A stretch of 64,000 bases of DNA from Gammaproteobacteria bacterium (GTDB taxonomy: Bacteria; Pseudomonadota; Gammaproteobacteria; Pseudomonadales; Azotimanducaceae). Numbering within the stretch: the first letter of the stretch is position 1; each line of letters starts with the position of its first letter. A program made the translations under genes and the position numbers. The notes beneath the pieces are model-generated. The model searched no databases. It was not told the DNA's origin and saw only the letters and a program-made list of their open reading frames with translations. Location: contig JAPOVV010000105.1 in assembly GCA_026707945.1 (NCBI GenBank), positions 211,849 through 275,848 of the forward strand. The letters are read 5' to 3'. This document shows, one piece after another, positions 46,669 through 56,165 of the stretch.

Positions 46669-47322
46669 CTAATTAGATTCGGCGAATACTTCTGCGTAAC
46701 GTTTTGCTAGGAGTTCTTGTAAATCTGCAATGTACGTCTCGCTGTCGAGTTCTAACGTCTGCGCAAGCTCAGCAAGGTGCTCATTGTCCTCTCGACCAGC
46801 CCAAGACTTGCGGTAGGTACCTTCCTTGTATCCGTTCTCTTGACGAAATACGTTGAGGACGTTCTTGGCAACGTAGATAGTGTAGAGGTTCTCGAACGTC
46901 ATCGGTAACGCCTGCATCGCCGCTATGAAAGCTGTGATCGAAAAATCACCTCGCAGCGCCTTACTAGCTAAAGACTCAACTGCTTCACGGAACTCTAACT
47001 GGTCGTGCGATGCAGCAGCAGCGTTGATCTCGTCTGTGACTACACCGACAACCTGATCGCGATACTGAATCATCAAAGCGCTCAATCCGAAATGCCAAAT
47101 ATCGACCAACTCGAGCTTGACTTGATCAAGATCGGCATCTTGATGCTTCCACCATTTCCACCCATAGTGGTCCATGAGCTCAGCACATTCGATCCAGATC
47201 GCCCGCGTAAACGGGTAGCCTTGCTCGTCCCACTGGGGATGCACTTTCTCATTGTGACCACTCTGTAGTTGAACCATCGTCCTTAACCAGTGCCGCAACT
47301 GATCAGTACTTGAGGTGGTCAT
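46669..47322 (-). CDS. Dimeric dUTPase (all-alpha NTP pyrophosphohydrolase)
   Basis: A protein of about 217 residues of the dUTPase_2 family, which hydrolyses dUTP to dUMP. Seen are FTRAIWIECAELMDHYGWKWWK, with the metal-binding ExxE/xxxD helix, and LELVDIWHFGLSALM. KNVLNVFRQENGYKEGTY in the C-terminal helices is a strong family marker. The start is taken as ATG at 47322; a GTG twelve codons upstream is also open. It has no relation in sequence to trimeric Dut. Confidence 0.9.
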   Translation of the reverse strand: MTTSSTDQLRHWLRTMVQLQSGHNEKVHPQWDEQGYPFTRAIWIECAELMDHYGWKWWKHQDADLDQVKLELVDIWHFGLSALMIQYRDQVVGVVTDEINAAAASHDQLEFREAVESLASKALRGDFSITAFIAAMQALPMTFENLYTIYVAKNVLNVFRQENGYKEGTYRKSWAGREDNEHLAELAQTLELDSETYIADLQELLAKRYAEVFAESN

Positions 47323-47431
47323 ATTGAATGTCTCAGAACAGTTTTTATCGCGCTTCACTTTCCACGAATTTAACTAATCACATTGTGAAAAACGCGTGCG
47401 TAGACTACGCACACCTATTTGAGGACACAGC

Positions 47432-48634
47432 ATGGATTTATCGTACGGTCCACAATACGATACGTACCGACAGGAACTCCGCGATTTCATCGAGGAGCAT
47501 CGTGACCAAGCACCACGCAATGCGCCATTGAAGTCAGATGCCGCCAAGAGTTGGCAGAAATTGCTGATCGAAAACGGCTATACCGCTCGAACGATCCCTA
47601 AGGAATACGGCGGACACGGCGGCGAGCCTGACCTTTTAAAAGGGCGAATCATCGGCGAGGAATTTGCGCGTGCACAAGTGCCAAGCGGTTTGGGTGGTCA
47701 AGGTATTTCCATGTTGGTTCCAACGCTCCTTGAGCTCGGCACGGAAGAGCAGAAGCGCCAGTTCATCCCACCAACACTGGCCGGCGAAATGGTCTGGTGT
47801 CAGGGATATTCGGAACCTAATGCCGGGAGCGATCTAGCGAGCCTTCGTACGTCTGCGGTACTCGACGGCGATGAATGGGTCATCAACGGTTCGAAGATAT
47901 GGACGTCCACCGCACACCTGGCAGATTGGATTTTTTGCCTAGTTCGAACGGAGCCTGATGCGCCTAAACACCAGGGTATCAGTTTCCTGTTGTTCCGCAT
48001 GGATACACCGGGAATCGAAATACGACCTCTGGTCGATATGACCCTTGCGCCTAACTTCAACGAAGTGTTTTTCACGGACGTGCGCGTTCCCAAAGATCAA
48101 ATCGTCGGGAAGCGCGGCGAAGGATGGTACGTCGCCAATGCGATTCTGGGGCACGAACGCGATTCGTTAGGTGATCCGAACGCGACGCTCTCGCGGATGA
48201 CGCGATTGATTGAGTTGATGAAGGAAGAGACCATCGGCAATGAACGCATCATCGACAATCCAGTCTATCGAGATCGCTTGATGAAGATCCAGGCTCGCGT
48301 GATGTCGCTCCGATTCAATGATCTGCGTGTCTTATCGTCGCGATTGAACAACACCGATGCGCGGCTCGCCCGCATGATCAGCAAGTTACAAGGCACCGAA
48401 TTGCGGCACGAACTTGAAGGACTGGCAATCGACGCGATGGGTGAAACGGGGCTGATGTACGGTGCGAGTGAGTTCTTACGAGATGGCGGATCCTGGCAGA
48501 ATCAGTACATGTACTTCCTAGGTTTGATCATCGGAGGCGGTACATCACAGATTCAGAAAAACATCATCAGCGAGCGTGGTCTTGATATGCCGAAAGAACC
48601 GAAGTTCGAACAATCCTCAACGAAGGTGAACTGA
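47432..48634 (+). CDS. Acyl-CoA dehydrogenase (first of a pair)
   Basis: FAD-dependent acyl-CoA dehydrogenase of 400 residues. Landmarks are the WCQGYSEPNAGSDLASL flavin loop, WVINGSKIWTSTAHLADW, and IIGGGTSQIQKNIISERGL near the C-terminus. It is followed after one base by a second, dissimilar acyl-CoA dehydrogenase. Such adjacent unequal pairs form heterotetramers in steroid and branched-chain degradation (FadE28/FadE29 type); that arrangement is inferred here. Acyl substrate unknown. Confidence 0.92.
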   Translation: MDLSYGPQYDTYRQELRDFIEEHRDQAPRNAPLKSDAAKSWQKLLIENGYTARTIPKEYGGHGGEPDLLKGRIIGEEFARAQVPSGLGGQGISMLVPTLLELGTEEQKRQFIPPTLAGEMVWCQGYSEPNAGSDLASLRTSAVLDGDEWVINGSKIWTSTAHLADWIFCLVRTEPDAPKHQGISFLLFRMDTPGIEIRPLVDMTLAPNFNEVFFTDVRVPKDQIVGKRGEGWYVANAILGHERDSLGDPNATLSRMTRLIELMKEETIGNERIIDNPVYRDRLMKIQARVMSLRFNDLRVLSSRLNNTDARLARMISKLQGTELRHELEGLAIDAMGETGLMYGASEFLRDGGSWQNQYMYFLGLIIGGGTSQIQKNIISERGLDMPKEPKFEQSSTKVN

Positions 48635-48635
48635 C

Positions 48636-49718
48636 ATGGATTTCGGACTTTCGGAACTTCAGTTGAGCATGCAGGAAAACGTTGATCGTTTCCTTGCAGA
48701 AGAAGCCTCGTTGGATCGGGTTCGTGAATTCGCTGCGACCGATCACTCCTTGGCCGACGATATTTGGGGTGGGTTAGTCAACCTTGGCGTAGTGGGCGTC
48801 CTAGTGCCTGAAGAATACGGTGGGCTCGGCTTATCCGCGATGGACGCAGCCGTCATTGCCGAATGCCTCGGGAATCATGTGACGCCGGTACCGTACTTAT
48901 CAACGTGCGTTGTCGCACCACGTGTTATCTCACTCGCTGGATCCGATGCTCAAAAAAATGAGTATCTCTCAAAAATCGCCGACGGCAGCAAGACGATCGG
49001 GCTAGCGCTTTCCGAAGCATGTGCTGCTCGAGGAAATTCGGGCGCGACATGTCGCGATGGAAAATTGACAGGAAACGCCAGTTACGTCTCGGACCCGCAC
49101 GCAGACTACTGGTTGTTGGCGGATCGTGATGCGAACCTCCACGTCATCGCAAATGACGCGTCGAATCTTGAAGTCAAAGTAATGCCGCAAGTCGATCGTA
49201 CGCGCCCCATCTGCGAACTTACGCTTTCAAATACACCTTGTGATTCGCTTCCAAACAGTAGTCCTGAGATCCTCCAGCACGTGTTGGACGTGGCCTGGAC
49301 TTCACTCGCGTTCGATACCTTAGGCGCTGCCCAATCAATGCTTGATCAAGCGGTTGAATACGCAAAGAACAGAGAGCAATTCAACCGAGTGATCGCGTCA
49401 TTTCAGGCTGTCAAGCACATGTGTGCGGAAATGGCAGCGGAAATCGAACCGTCGCGCGCGCTACTTTGGTACGCGGGCTACGCACTCGACGATGCACCAG
49501 ACGAAGCCCATCTGCACGCTTGCCACGCGAAAGCACACATGACAGAAGTAGGAACCTTCGTCGCAAGAACGGCGACCGTCGTTCACGGCGGCATGGGATT
49601 CACCGACCTTCTTGGATTGCATTACTGGTTCAAACGGATTGGTCTTAATCGACAATATCTCGGTGGGCCTGAATGGCTTCGCGAACAGGCTGCAATCGCG
49701 CAAAATCTGGCTGCTTAA
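48636..49718 (+). CDS. Acyl-CoA dehydrogenase (second of a pair)
   Basis: A 360-residue acyl-CoA dehydrogenase-family protein. It has VPEEYGGLGLSAMDAAVIAE, a shortened middle beta domain, and the FAD-binding YAKNREQFNRVIASFQAVKH helix. It is shorter than its partner and its middle domain diverges, as in the partner subunits of heteromeric enzymes. The start is one base after the stop of the first gene, with AGGTGA-like sequence overlapping it, so the two are co-translated. Confidence 0.9.
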   Translation: MDFGLSELQLSMQENVDRFLAEEASLDRVREFAATDHSLADDIWGGLVNLGVVGVLVPEEYGGLGLSAMDAAVIAECLGNHVTPVPYLSTCVVAPRVISLAGSDAQKNEYLSKIADGSKTIGLALSEACAARGNSGATCRDGKLTGNASYVSDPHADYWLLADRDANLHVIANDASNLEVKVMPQVDRTRPICELTLSNTPCDSLPNSSPEILQHVLDVAWTSLAFDTLGAAQSMLDQAVEYAKNREQFNRVIASFQAVKHMCAEMAAEIEPSRALLWYAGYALDDAPDEAHLHACHAKAHMTEVGTFVARTATVVHGGMGFTDLLGLHYWFKRIGLNRQYLGGPEWLREQAAIAQNLAA

Positions 49719-49731
49719 TGACCTCTTGCTG

Positions 49732-49748
49732 CGGTTTGGGTCAAACCG
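49732..49748 (+). terminator. Hairpin after the acyl-CoA dehydrogenase pair
   Basis: CGGTTTG-GGT-CAAACCG forms a perfect 7-bp stem 13 bases after the stop, 50 bases before lon. No T-run follows, so termination efficiency is uncertain; it may also lie in the lon promoter region. Confidence 0.45.
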
Positions 49749-49799
49749 TACCCGGAAAAACCCTCGCTAAAATTGAAATATCACATGAACACGTAAGAC

Positions 49800-52157
49800 A
49801 TGGCGCACACGCTCCCCTGCATACCTCTTAAAAACATCGTCATTTTCCCGAGTCTGATCTTTCCTATTTCAGTCGGTCGACGCAAGTCTTTGGCGGCCGT
49901 CGAACACGCTCTAAGTAAGACTAATTCGAACATTCTTGCTGTACTGCAGCACGACATCGAAAATGAGGAACCCGTTCTCGGTGACCTATACAACGTGGGC
50001 ATGATGTGTGCCGTGCGCCGCATCGAAGAACGCGAGAGTGGCGCGCAGGTCATTCTTGAAGGGATTCGTCGAGTCAAGCTCCTCGGTCAAGCCGAGAATA
50101 AAGAATTCATGGAGCTAGCGTTCGAACCTCTTAACGATGAGGTCGACCAGGACCAACCAGCGACTGTCGAAATCCGAGCGCTGCAGAACGACAACTTAGA
50201 ACTCGCTCGTAAGGTCGCGAATCTCATCAATCCGGATAAAGGCGATCAAATTTTTAAGCAGTTCGTCGCCAATAACACAAAACCCGTCTTACAGGCATAT
50301 CGCTTCGCCACCAAGTCGCAAAACGTCGATTTCACGAAACATCAAGAGCTACTTGAGATTCCAGACGTTAGAACGTTATTGACCTCCGTAGGTGATTTGC
50401 TGCGGCAGGACATCAGCGTTGCCGAAGTACAGCTGGAGATTCAGTCGAAGGCTCATAAGATCAACGAGAGTGGTCAACGTGAAGTGTTCCTTCGTCAACA
50501 AAAGCGCGCGATTGAAGAGGCATTGGGCGAAGGCGACACGGACGATGAGATTCAGCAACTCAAAGATCAGATCAAGCAGATCAATTTCCCTGAGGTGGTG
50601 CGAGCGGAAATTGACCGAGAGCTCAAGCGTCTACAAAAGATGTCGCCTCAAGCGGCCGAATATCAGGTTGCTCGCAGTTATCTCGAGCTTGTGTCTGAGC
50701 TACCGTGGAACATCATCACAGAGGACAACTTAGACCTAAGCCACGCGAAAGTCGTTCTGGACGAAGACCACTATGGACTTGAGGACGTCAAAGAACGAAT
50801 ACTTGAAGCGTTGGCAGTATTACAGCTGAATCCTGACGCGAAATCGTCTATTCTGTGTTTCGTCGGACCTCCGGGCGTCGGCAAAACTTCGCTCGGACAG
50901 TCAATCGCTCGTGCGATGGGTCGCAAGTTTGAACGGATGAGCCTCGGCGGATTGCATGACGAAGCAGAACTGCGCGGCCATCGTCGAACGTACATCGGTG
51001 CGATGCCAGGTCGCGTATTACAAGCCGTACGACGCAGTGGTGTTCGCAATCCGGTGCTGATGCTCGACGAACTCGACAAACTGGGACGGGACTATCGCGG
51101 TGATCCGTCAGGCGCACTCATGGAAATTCTCGACCCGGCACAAAACAAGGAATTTCGCGATAACTATCTGAATTTACCTTTCGATCTTTCAAAGGTTTTC
51201 TTCATTACGACTGCGAATACAACGCACACGATTCCAGCGCCACTACTCGATCGTCTGGAAATACTCGAACTCACGGGTTACAGTGAGCTCGAAAAAGTCG
51301 AGATCGCGAAGAAATATCTGATCCCACGACAAATTGAGAATACCGGTCTGAAATCGGCGCAGCTCAAGTTCACTGCCGCTGGTATTAAGCACTGCATTCA
51401 ACGTTATACCCGCGAAGCAGGGGTTCGAGAACTAGAGCGAACGATCGAACGGGTCGCACGCAAGCGTGCGAAAGAAAGCCTGATGAACATGGCGTTATCC
51501 AAGACGGTCACCGCTCCCGTTATTTCTGGTTTGCTCGGTCCCGAAAAGTTCAAAGCAGACCGCGTTCGGGAGAATACCGGCGACGGAGTTGCGACTGGCT
51601 TGGCTTGGACTGCAGCTGGTGGCGACGTTTTGTATATCGAAGCTTCACTCGCGCCCAAAGAGGAAAAGGTCACTATCACTGGTCAGATTGGTCAGGTGAT
51701 GCAGGAATCGGCAAGAGCGGCAAGATCCTATATTTGGAAAGCCGCGTCGGATCTCCATATCGATCGTGAATCAATTGAAGGAACCGGCGTGCATATTCAT
51801 GTCCCCGAAGGCGCAGTTCCTAAAGATGGTCCTTCGGCCGGTGTGACGATGGCGACAGCGCTTGCGAGCGCGTATAGCAGAAAGGCGGTACGAGACGATG
51901 TTGCCATGACCGGTGAGATCACACTATCTGGATTGGTACTTCCTGTAGGCGGTATCCGCGAGAAGGTTCTTGCGGCTCACCGCACTGGTATTCGCCACGT
52001 GATCCTGCCAAAGGACAACGAGGCAGAACTTTCGAAACTCCCCGACACCGTTCGTGATGACATGAAGTTTTCGCTCGTCAACACGCTGGCTGATGTCGTT
52101 GAGATCGCAATCCCCGATCTGAAGGAACGGGAATCGCAAGCCCAAAAGAAAAACTGA
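49800..52157 (+). CDS. lon: ATP-dependent protease Lon
   Basis: Cytoplasmic AAA+ serine protease that degrades damaged and regulatory proteins, including antitoxins. The 785 residues comprise the N-terminal substrate domain ([19 protein letters not shown]), the Walker A motif [13 protein letters not shown], and Walker [11 protein letters not shown]. The protease domain has the catalytic serine in [11 protein letters not shown] and the lysine in [12 protein letters not shown]. No unusual feature. No clear heat-shock promoter was picked by eye. Confidence 0.97.
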   Translation: MAHTLPCIPLKNIVIFPSLIFPISVGRRKSLAAVEHALSKTNSNILAVLQHDIENEEPVLGDLYNVGMMCAVRRIEERESGAQVILEGIRRVKLLGQAENKEFMELAFEPLNDEVDQDQPATVEIRALQNDNLELARKVANLINPDKGDQIFKQFVANNTKPVLQAYRFATKSQNVDFTKHQELLEIPDVRTLLTSVGDLLRQDISVAEVQLEIQSKAHKINESGQREVFLRQQKRAIEEALGEGDTDDEIQQLKDQIKQINFPEVVRAEIDRELKRLQKMSPQAAEYQVARSYLELVSELPWNIITEDNLDLSHAKVVLDEDHYGLEDVKERILEALAVLQLNPDAKSSILCFVGPPGVGKTSLGQSIARAMGRKFERMSLGGLHDEAELRGHRRTYIGAMPGRVLQAVRRSGVRNPVLMLDELDKLGRDYRGDPSGALMEILDPAQNKEFRDNYLNLPFDLSKVFFITTANTTHTIPAPLLDRLEILELTGYSELEKVEIAKKYLIPRQIENTGLKSAQLKFTAAGIKHCIQRYTREAGVRELERTIERVARKRAKESLMNMALSKTVTAPVISGLLGPEKFKADRVRENTGDGVATGLAWTAAGGDVLYIEASLAPKEEKVTITGQIGQVMQESARAARSYIWKAASDLHIDRESIEGTGVHIHVPEGAVPKDGPSAGVTMATALASAYSRKAVRDDVAMTGEITLSGLVLPVGGIREKVLAAHRTGIRHVILPKDNEAELSKLPDTVRDDMKFSLVNTLADVVEIAIPDLKERESQAQKKN

Positions 52158-52163
52158 CTTAAG

Positions 52164-52190
52164 CGGATACCTCGAACACGAGAGTATCCG
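52164..52190. terminator. Bidirectional terminator between lon and the next gene
   Basis: CGGATAC-CTCG-AACA-CGAG-A-GTATCCG forms an 11-bp stem with one bulged base and a 4-base loop, in the 37-base gap between two convergent genes. On the minus strand it is followed by CTTAAGTCAGTTTTTCTTTT, a T-rich tail. Confidence 0.8.
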
Positions 52191-52194
52191 TCTG

Positions 52195-52902
52195 TTAGAT
52201 TCTCCGCTGGTAAATGACAGCGTTTCCGTCTTTGCCACAAGCATGTATGACATTCGCTTGGCGAAAACAGTAGGCAAATTTCTGCGCCTTGTTTCGAGTT
52301 GTGCCAAGAGATTTCGCGATCGTGGCCGTGGTGAACTGACTCGGTAGATTTCCAGCAAATCTATCGAATAGATTCGACATGCTGCTGAATCTTTCCTGTC
52401 CAGTAACTTCATTCAATCGACGTTCTGATACGACCCAATGCCTGCGACGCCACGCACGCTTCGGATCGAATTCACGATGTTCCTCAATGCTCACATACAC
52501 CAGCTCAAGTTCGAGATTAGGATGGTCGAGCAACGAAGGCATGTAGACAAGCTCATCGAATACGTCCAACGCGGAACCGATTCTCGGCGATTTCCGTCGT
52601 TGCTCTCCTATATCCGTGTGCTTAACGATCATTTTTGTGACCGAAATCGGATAGACAACCGTTACGGAGTGAGTTTCCAGCAATTCTGGGAGCTTGTTGC
52701 TCAGTGCAGTGAAGTTTGCTGTCTGAATTTCGATGACGTGCTCGCCGTCGAGTATGTCAACTACGTACTTTCCAACGAGCTGTTCAGTCAGTGCACCGGC
52801 CGACGCATACATCGATTTAAGATCACGGTGCAGTGCGCCTTCCCGTAATGTACCGATCCGGTCACTTGGAATTGCGAATTTGTTACCAGGTTTAGGAGAC
52901 AC
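52195..52902 (-). CDS. Conserved protein of unknown function (DUF8091-like)
   Basis: A 235-residue soluble protein. It begins with a GTLREGALHRDLKSMYA segment and continues YVVDILDGEHVIEIQT and KLPELLETHSVTVVYPI. The spacing of Asp in VVDIL and Glu-x-Gln in EIQT recalls a PD-(D/E)XK nuclease core, but that is only a resemblance. The C-terminal part (SQFTTATIAKSLGTTRNKAQKFAYCF) looks like a winged helix. The start is GTG without a clear ribosome site. It lies 74 bases downstream of the Fic-like gene and reads the same way, so the two may be a functional pair. Confidence 0.65.
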   Translation of the reverse strand: MSPKPGNKFAIPSDRIGTLREGALHRDLKSMYASAGALTEQLVGKYVVDILDGEHVIEIQTANFTALSNKLPELLETHSVTVVYPISVTKMIVKHTDIGEQRRKSPRIGSALDVFDELVYMPSLLDHPNLELELVYVSIEEHREFDPKRAWRRRHWVVSERRLNEVTGQERFSSMSNLFDRFAGNLPSQFTTATIAKSLGTTRNKAQKFAYCFRQANVIHACGKDGNAVIYQRRI

Positions 52903-52976
52903 TAGATGAGATTGATTTGTATGACTTGGTTAATTCGAGACTCTCGTTGACTGCTAAACGCGCTAAATCGTCGAAA

Positions 52977-54377
52977 TTAACGCCATCCTTTCTTCCAAGC
53001 TCGGTATTCAGATGGTCGGAGACGGTATCGCGCGATGTTACCTTCGTGCAGGCTCATTATCTCGGTTTCGACTATCTCAACGAATCGCGCCTGTTCTTGG
53101 GCTGCCACCTCGTCCGACGCAAACCTCCTCGCCAATGCCACTGTGGCTTCTCTGTCCCTTCCTCTGAGCACGACTTCGGTCACCACCTTGGAGATCAACT
53201 CCCGATAACGCAAACGGAATGGGTCTGGCTCGCCTAGTGACTGCCGCACTGCTGAGTATCGTGCGCTAGAGCGCTCGTACGCCCAAACGAACACGTCACG
53301 TAGCAATTCAACGCGATTTAACTCGTAGATCGCTAACACTCCGTCAATATAGGCTTTCTCCGGCACGTCCACGAAGGACAGCGGACAGAGATTTTCCCTG
53401 ATGAGGGGTATGTTCGCTGCGAGACGAGAGACCCGTTTATTGACATCCTCGAAACTTTGAAGGTAGGACAAATGCACTAACGCGAAGAAAGCTTGCTCGA
53501 ACGGGTCTGTGATAGCCGCTGCAGTATTCAGCACCTTATCGAAGTATTCCTCTACAAGCTGTGGTGCCTCCAGCGGTTGGTACACAGTACCTCCGATCTC
53601 TACCCGAATTTGCCGCAACCGTCCACCTGCCATCGGGTCGCTAAGTAGGTTATCTGAAAGCAATGCATGGAGATTCAGGATCGTATAGCGGTTGAATCCA
53701 ACCTCCTCGGCCTGCTCAACTAACAGCTCGATGGCAGCCTTGTGGTTAAGGATCATCTGCGCTTCGCGCGCATCCTTGGTTTCGGCGGCTTCACCCTGTT
53801 CTAATAAACGTTCAGTTTCCAACAGGGAGTACGTGTTGCCTTCTAGACGACTGGAGTTCCACGACAGATCGATGAGTAGGCGACTAAAGATTCTCCGAGC
53901 GTAGGTACCTGCCGGACGTTCGCTGTGGAGCGTTCCCGCGACGTTAAATAGTCGCCGACGCGTTTCCTCTTGCAAGTAAAAAGTAACGTTCGGTTGGTAG
54001 TCATCGAGGAAGCTTCGTTCGTAGCCTACAGGCGTACGGTTCTGAATGGGTGCGCGAATTGCACTTTTGATCGTCTCCGCCTCTGAAGAGATCGGTACAT
54101 ACACCTCAATTTGTAGCTCGCCTACCGGGAATTTCAACGCAATTGAACCAGCATTCACTTTGTGGCTAACAGGTACGCGATAACGACGACCCTTGCGGTG
54201 CCCGTCTGCGACTACGCGCTTCAGATCGATAAGCAATTTGAGGCGGCGCTGAAGCGTCCGCGGTGCGAGTTCGTACGGCAGTCCTTCACGAATCAACCGA
54301 GCCGGCACGCCATCTGGATGATCTGCAATGACATTTGTGATCGCGTCAAGCTCTTCGTTCGGGATTTGTTTTGGCAT
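52977..54377 (-). CDS. Fic-domain protein with degenerate active-site motif
   Basis: A 466-residue protein with an N-terminal winged-helix part (LIREGLPYELAPRTLQRRLKLLIDLKRVV) and a central Fic domain. An inhibitory-helix-like SSRLEGN is at about residue 176. Where AMPylating Fic enzymes have HPFxDGNGR, this has QSFEDVNKR (307-315): the catalytic histidine is Gln307 and two glycines are replaced. Many Fic-family regulators carry this FEDVNKR form, so a transcription-regulator role is more likely than AMPylation (inference). Palindromes lie just upstream of its start. The neighbour downstream is the uncharacterised 235-residue protein. Confidence 0.82.
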   Translation of the reverse strand: MPKQIPNEELDAITNVIADHPDGVPARLIREGLPYELAPRTLQRRLKLLIDLKRVVADGHRKGRRYRVPVSHKVNAGSIALKFPVGELQIEVYVPISSEAETIKSAIRAPIQNRTPVGYERSFLDDYQPNVTFYLQEETRRRLFNVAGTLHSERPAGTYARRIFSRLLIDLSWNSSRLEGNTYSLLETERLLEQGEAAETKDAREAQMILNHKAAIELLVEQAEEVGFNRYTILNLHALLSDNLLSDPMAGGRLRQIRVEIGGTVYQPLEAPQLVEEYFDKVLNTAAAITDPFEQAFFALVHLSYLQSFEDVNKRVSRLAANIPLIRENLCPLSFVDVPEKAYIDGVLAIYELNRVELLRDVFVWAYERSSARYSAVRQSLGEPDPFRLRYRELISKVVTEVVLRGRDREATVALARRFASDEVAAQEQARFVEIVETEIMSLHEGNIARYRLRPSEYRAWKKGWR

Positions 54378-54399
54378 ACAGAAATTTTATGTCGCAAAA

Positions 54400-54442
54400 C
54401 GCATTTATGCGTCTTTTAAATCTTTATTTGACCTAATTAGGT
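54400..54442 (-). promoter_or_regulatory. Palindromes upstream of the Fic-like gene
   Basis: A perfect ACCTAATTAGGT palindrome (54431-54442) and CGCAT-TT-ATGCG (54400-54411) lie 23-65 bases before the Fic start, interspersed with TTTATGTCG direct repeats (near 54385 and 54447, with a TTTCTGTCG variant near 54468). They are candidate operators for autoregulation through the winged-helix part. Confidence 0.5.
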
Positions 54443-54665
54443 TACTTTATGTCGTATATGGCCCTTTCTGTCGCAATGCATATTTCATAACAGTAGCTTA
54501 ATTCTCTTTCTGTTGCCAACAGGTTTAGCGCTCAGGTTAGATCAGAGCAACCGGCACAAACGCCGCTACGTGAGTGGAGTTCAGCGAGACTACCTATATG
54601 ACGTTGACACAGTCTCTCACCCTTACAATGCGTTACTCATTCAACATTTACAGGAAATATCAACT

Positions 54666-54968
54666 GTGGCACAAATCGACGGTAAATACGACGTCACTAC
54701 AAAGACCCCTATGGGAGACCAGAAAGGCGTCCTCACACTTGCGACTGACGGCGATTCGCTGACAGGTTCTATTTCAGGAGATCAAGGTTCGATAGACCTC
54801 GCCGATGGCAAGGTCAATGGTGATCAACTGTCATGGACTGCAAATATCACATCTCCGATGCCCATGAAGCTCGAATTCAGTGCGAAGGTAGATGGCGATT
54901 CGATCAGTGGATCAGTCCAACTCGGCGCGTTTGGCAGCGCGAGTTTTGAAGGCTCACGAATCGCTTAA
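54666..54968 (+). CDS. Small beta-rich conserved protein
   Basis: A protein of about 100 residues, with start taken as GTG at 54666 and an AGGA ten bases upstream. The open frame extends further upstream but that part has no conserved character. The sequence is a run of short beta strands: IDGKYDVTTKTPMGDQKG, DSLTGSISG, KVNGDQLSWTANITSPMPM, KLEFSAKVDGDSISGSVQ, FGSASFEGSR. This resembles a widespread small domain found alone or next to metabolic enzymes, of unknown function (probably a lipocalin-like or small-ligand barrel, inference). It precedes the GST gene by 158 bases. Confidence 0.65.
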   Translation: MAQIDGKYDVTTKTPMGDQKGVLTLATDGDSLTGSISGDQGSIDLADGKVNGDQLSWTANITSPMPMKLEFSAKVDGDSISGSVQLGAFGSASFEGSRIA

Positions 54969-55126
54969 TCCGTTCATAGCCGGACCGATGCTCACTTGCG
55001 GACGTTCGGACCATCACAACTCCAGAAGAGACCTACGATAAGTAGGTCCTTCGTAGCTAGAAGAATCTCCTCGGCGACTTGTCTCCGATCTGGATTCTCT
55101 TAAGCCGATAGTTAGGAGCTCTAGAA

Positions 55127-56113
55127 GTGGCATACACTGTATTTGGTCTCGAGGAATCACCGTATTCCGTTAAAGTACGATCGTACTTTAGGTACAAGGG
55201 GATTCCGCACGACTGGGTATTTCGCAACGAGGATAGCGAGACCTATACTCAAAACGCCCGACTACCGCTCATTCCTCTAGTCGTTAAGCCTGAAGGCGGC
55301 GCTATCCAGGATTCAACGCCCATCATTGAAGCGATGGAAGCGGATTTTCCTGAACCTTCAATCCATCCACCTGAAACCGTCGCTGCGTTCGCATCATGCT
55401 TGCTCGAAGAATTCGGTGACGAGTGGGGTAACAAGTGGATGTTTCACTTCCGGTGGCGACGAGAGATCGATCAACTAGCATGTGGTCGTCGACTCGCCTC
55501 ATGGTCGAATCCTTCCGCATCCGACGAAGAGCTCAGAGCAATCACCAAGCAGATTCAAGCACGAATGGTCGACCGGGTCTGGTTTGTCGGTTCCAGCGAT
55601 CAAACTGCCGAGCAGATTGAACAATCACTAGCCGATGCGCTAGACCAACTAGAGACCCATTTGAGTTCAAGACCTTATCTCTTCGGCGCACGCCCGAGCT
55701 TCGGTGACTTCGGTATGTGGGGTCAAATCTACAACGCGGATCGAGATCCGACTCCTTCGAAGCTTGTTCGAGCCCATCCTAACGTGCACGCGTGGACACG
55801 GCGCATGCTTGCACCGCTTAACGAAGGCGAATTCGAACCGTGGGATTATGTCAAGGACACACTTGTCCCGTTGATTCGCGATCAAATCGGCGCTTTATTC
55901 CTGCCCTGGAGTGTTGCAAACAACCAGGCGATCACTGAAGGTTCAGAGACGTTTGAAGTCGAACTAGCCGGAAAGATGTGGGCGCAAAAACCGCAGAAAT
56001 ATCACGCACGTTCACTTGCGTCGCTTCGCGAGAAGTTTGCGGCTGTATCCAACGATCCCGGCGTGCGAGAACTGACAGAAACGACGGGATGCCTACCCTA
56101 TCTCGAAACCTAG
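55127..56113 (+). CDS. Glutathione S-transferase family protein
   Basis: A 328-residue protein with an N-terminal thioredoxin-like GST domain (SPYSVKVRSYFRYKGIPHDWV, then ARLPLIPLVV and the IQDSTPIIEAME glutathione-binding segment) and a helical C-terminal domain (RPYLFGARPSFGDFGMWGQIY). About 100 further residues follow, longer than classic GSTs. The start is GTG with AGGAG nine bases upstream. Its substrate is unknown; the VOC-family gene follows after 52 bases, probably in the same transcript. Confidence 0.88.
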   Translation: MAYTVFGLEESPYSVKVRSYFRYKGIPHDWVFRNEDSETYTQNARLPLIPLVVKPEGGAIQDSTPIIEAMEADFPEPSIHPPETVAAFASCLLEEFGDEWGNKWMFHFRWRREIDQLACGRRLASWSNPSASDEELRAITKQIQARMVDRVWFVGSSDQTAEQIEQSLADALDQLETHLSSRPYLFGARPSFGDFGMWGQIYNADRDPTPSKLVRAHPNVHAWTRRMLAPLNEGEFEPWDYVKDTLVPLIRDQIGALFLPWSVANNQAITEGSETFEVELAGKMWAQKPQKYHARSLASLREKFAAVSNDPGVRELTETTGCLPYLET

Positions 56114-56165
56114 TTGATTTCTCAATCACGTGATCCTCTTAGCGTGAGAACATTGGAGTAAAGCA

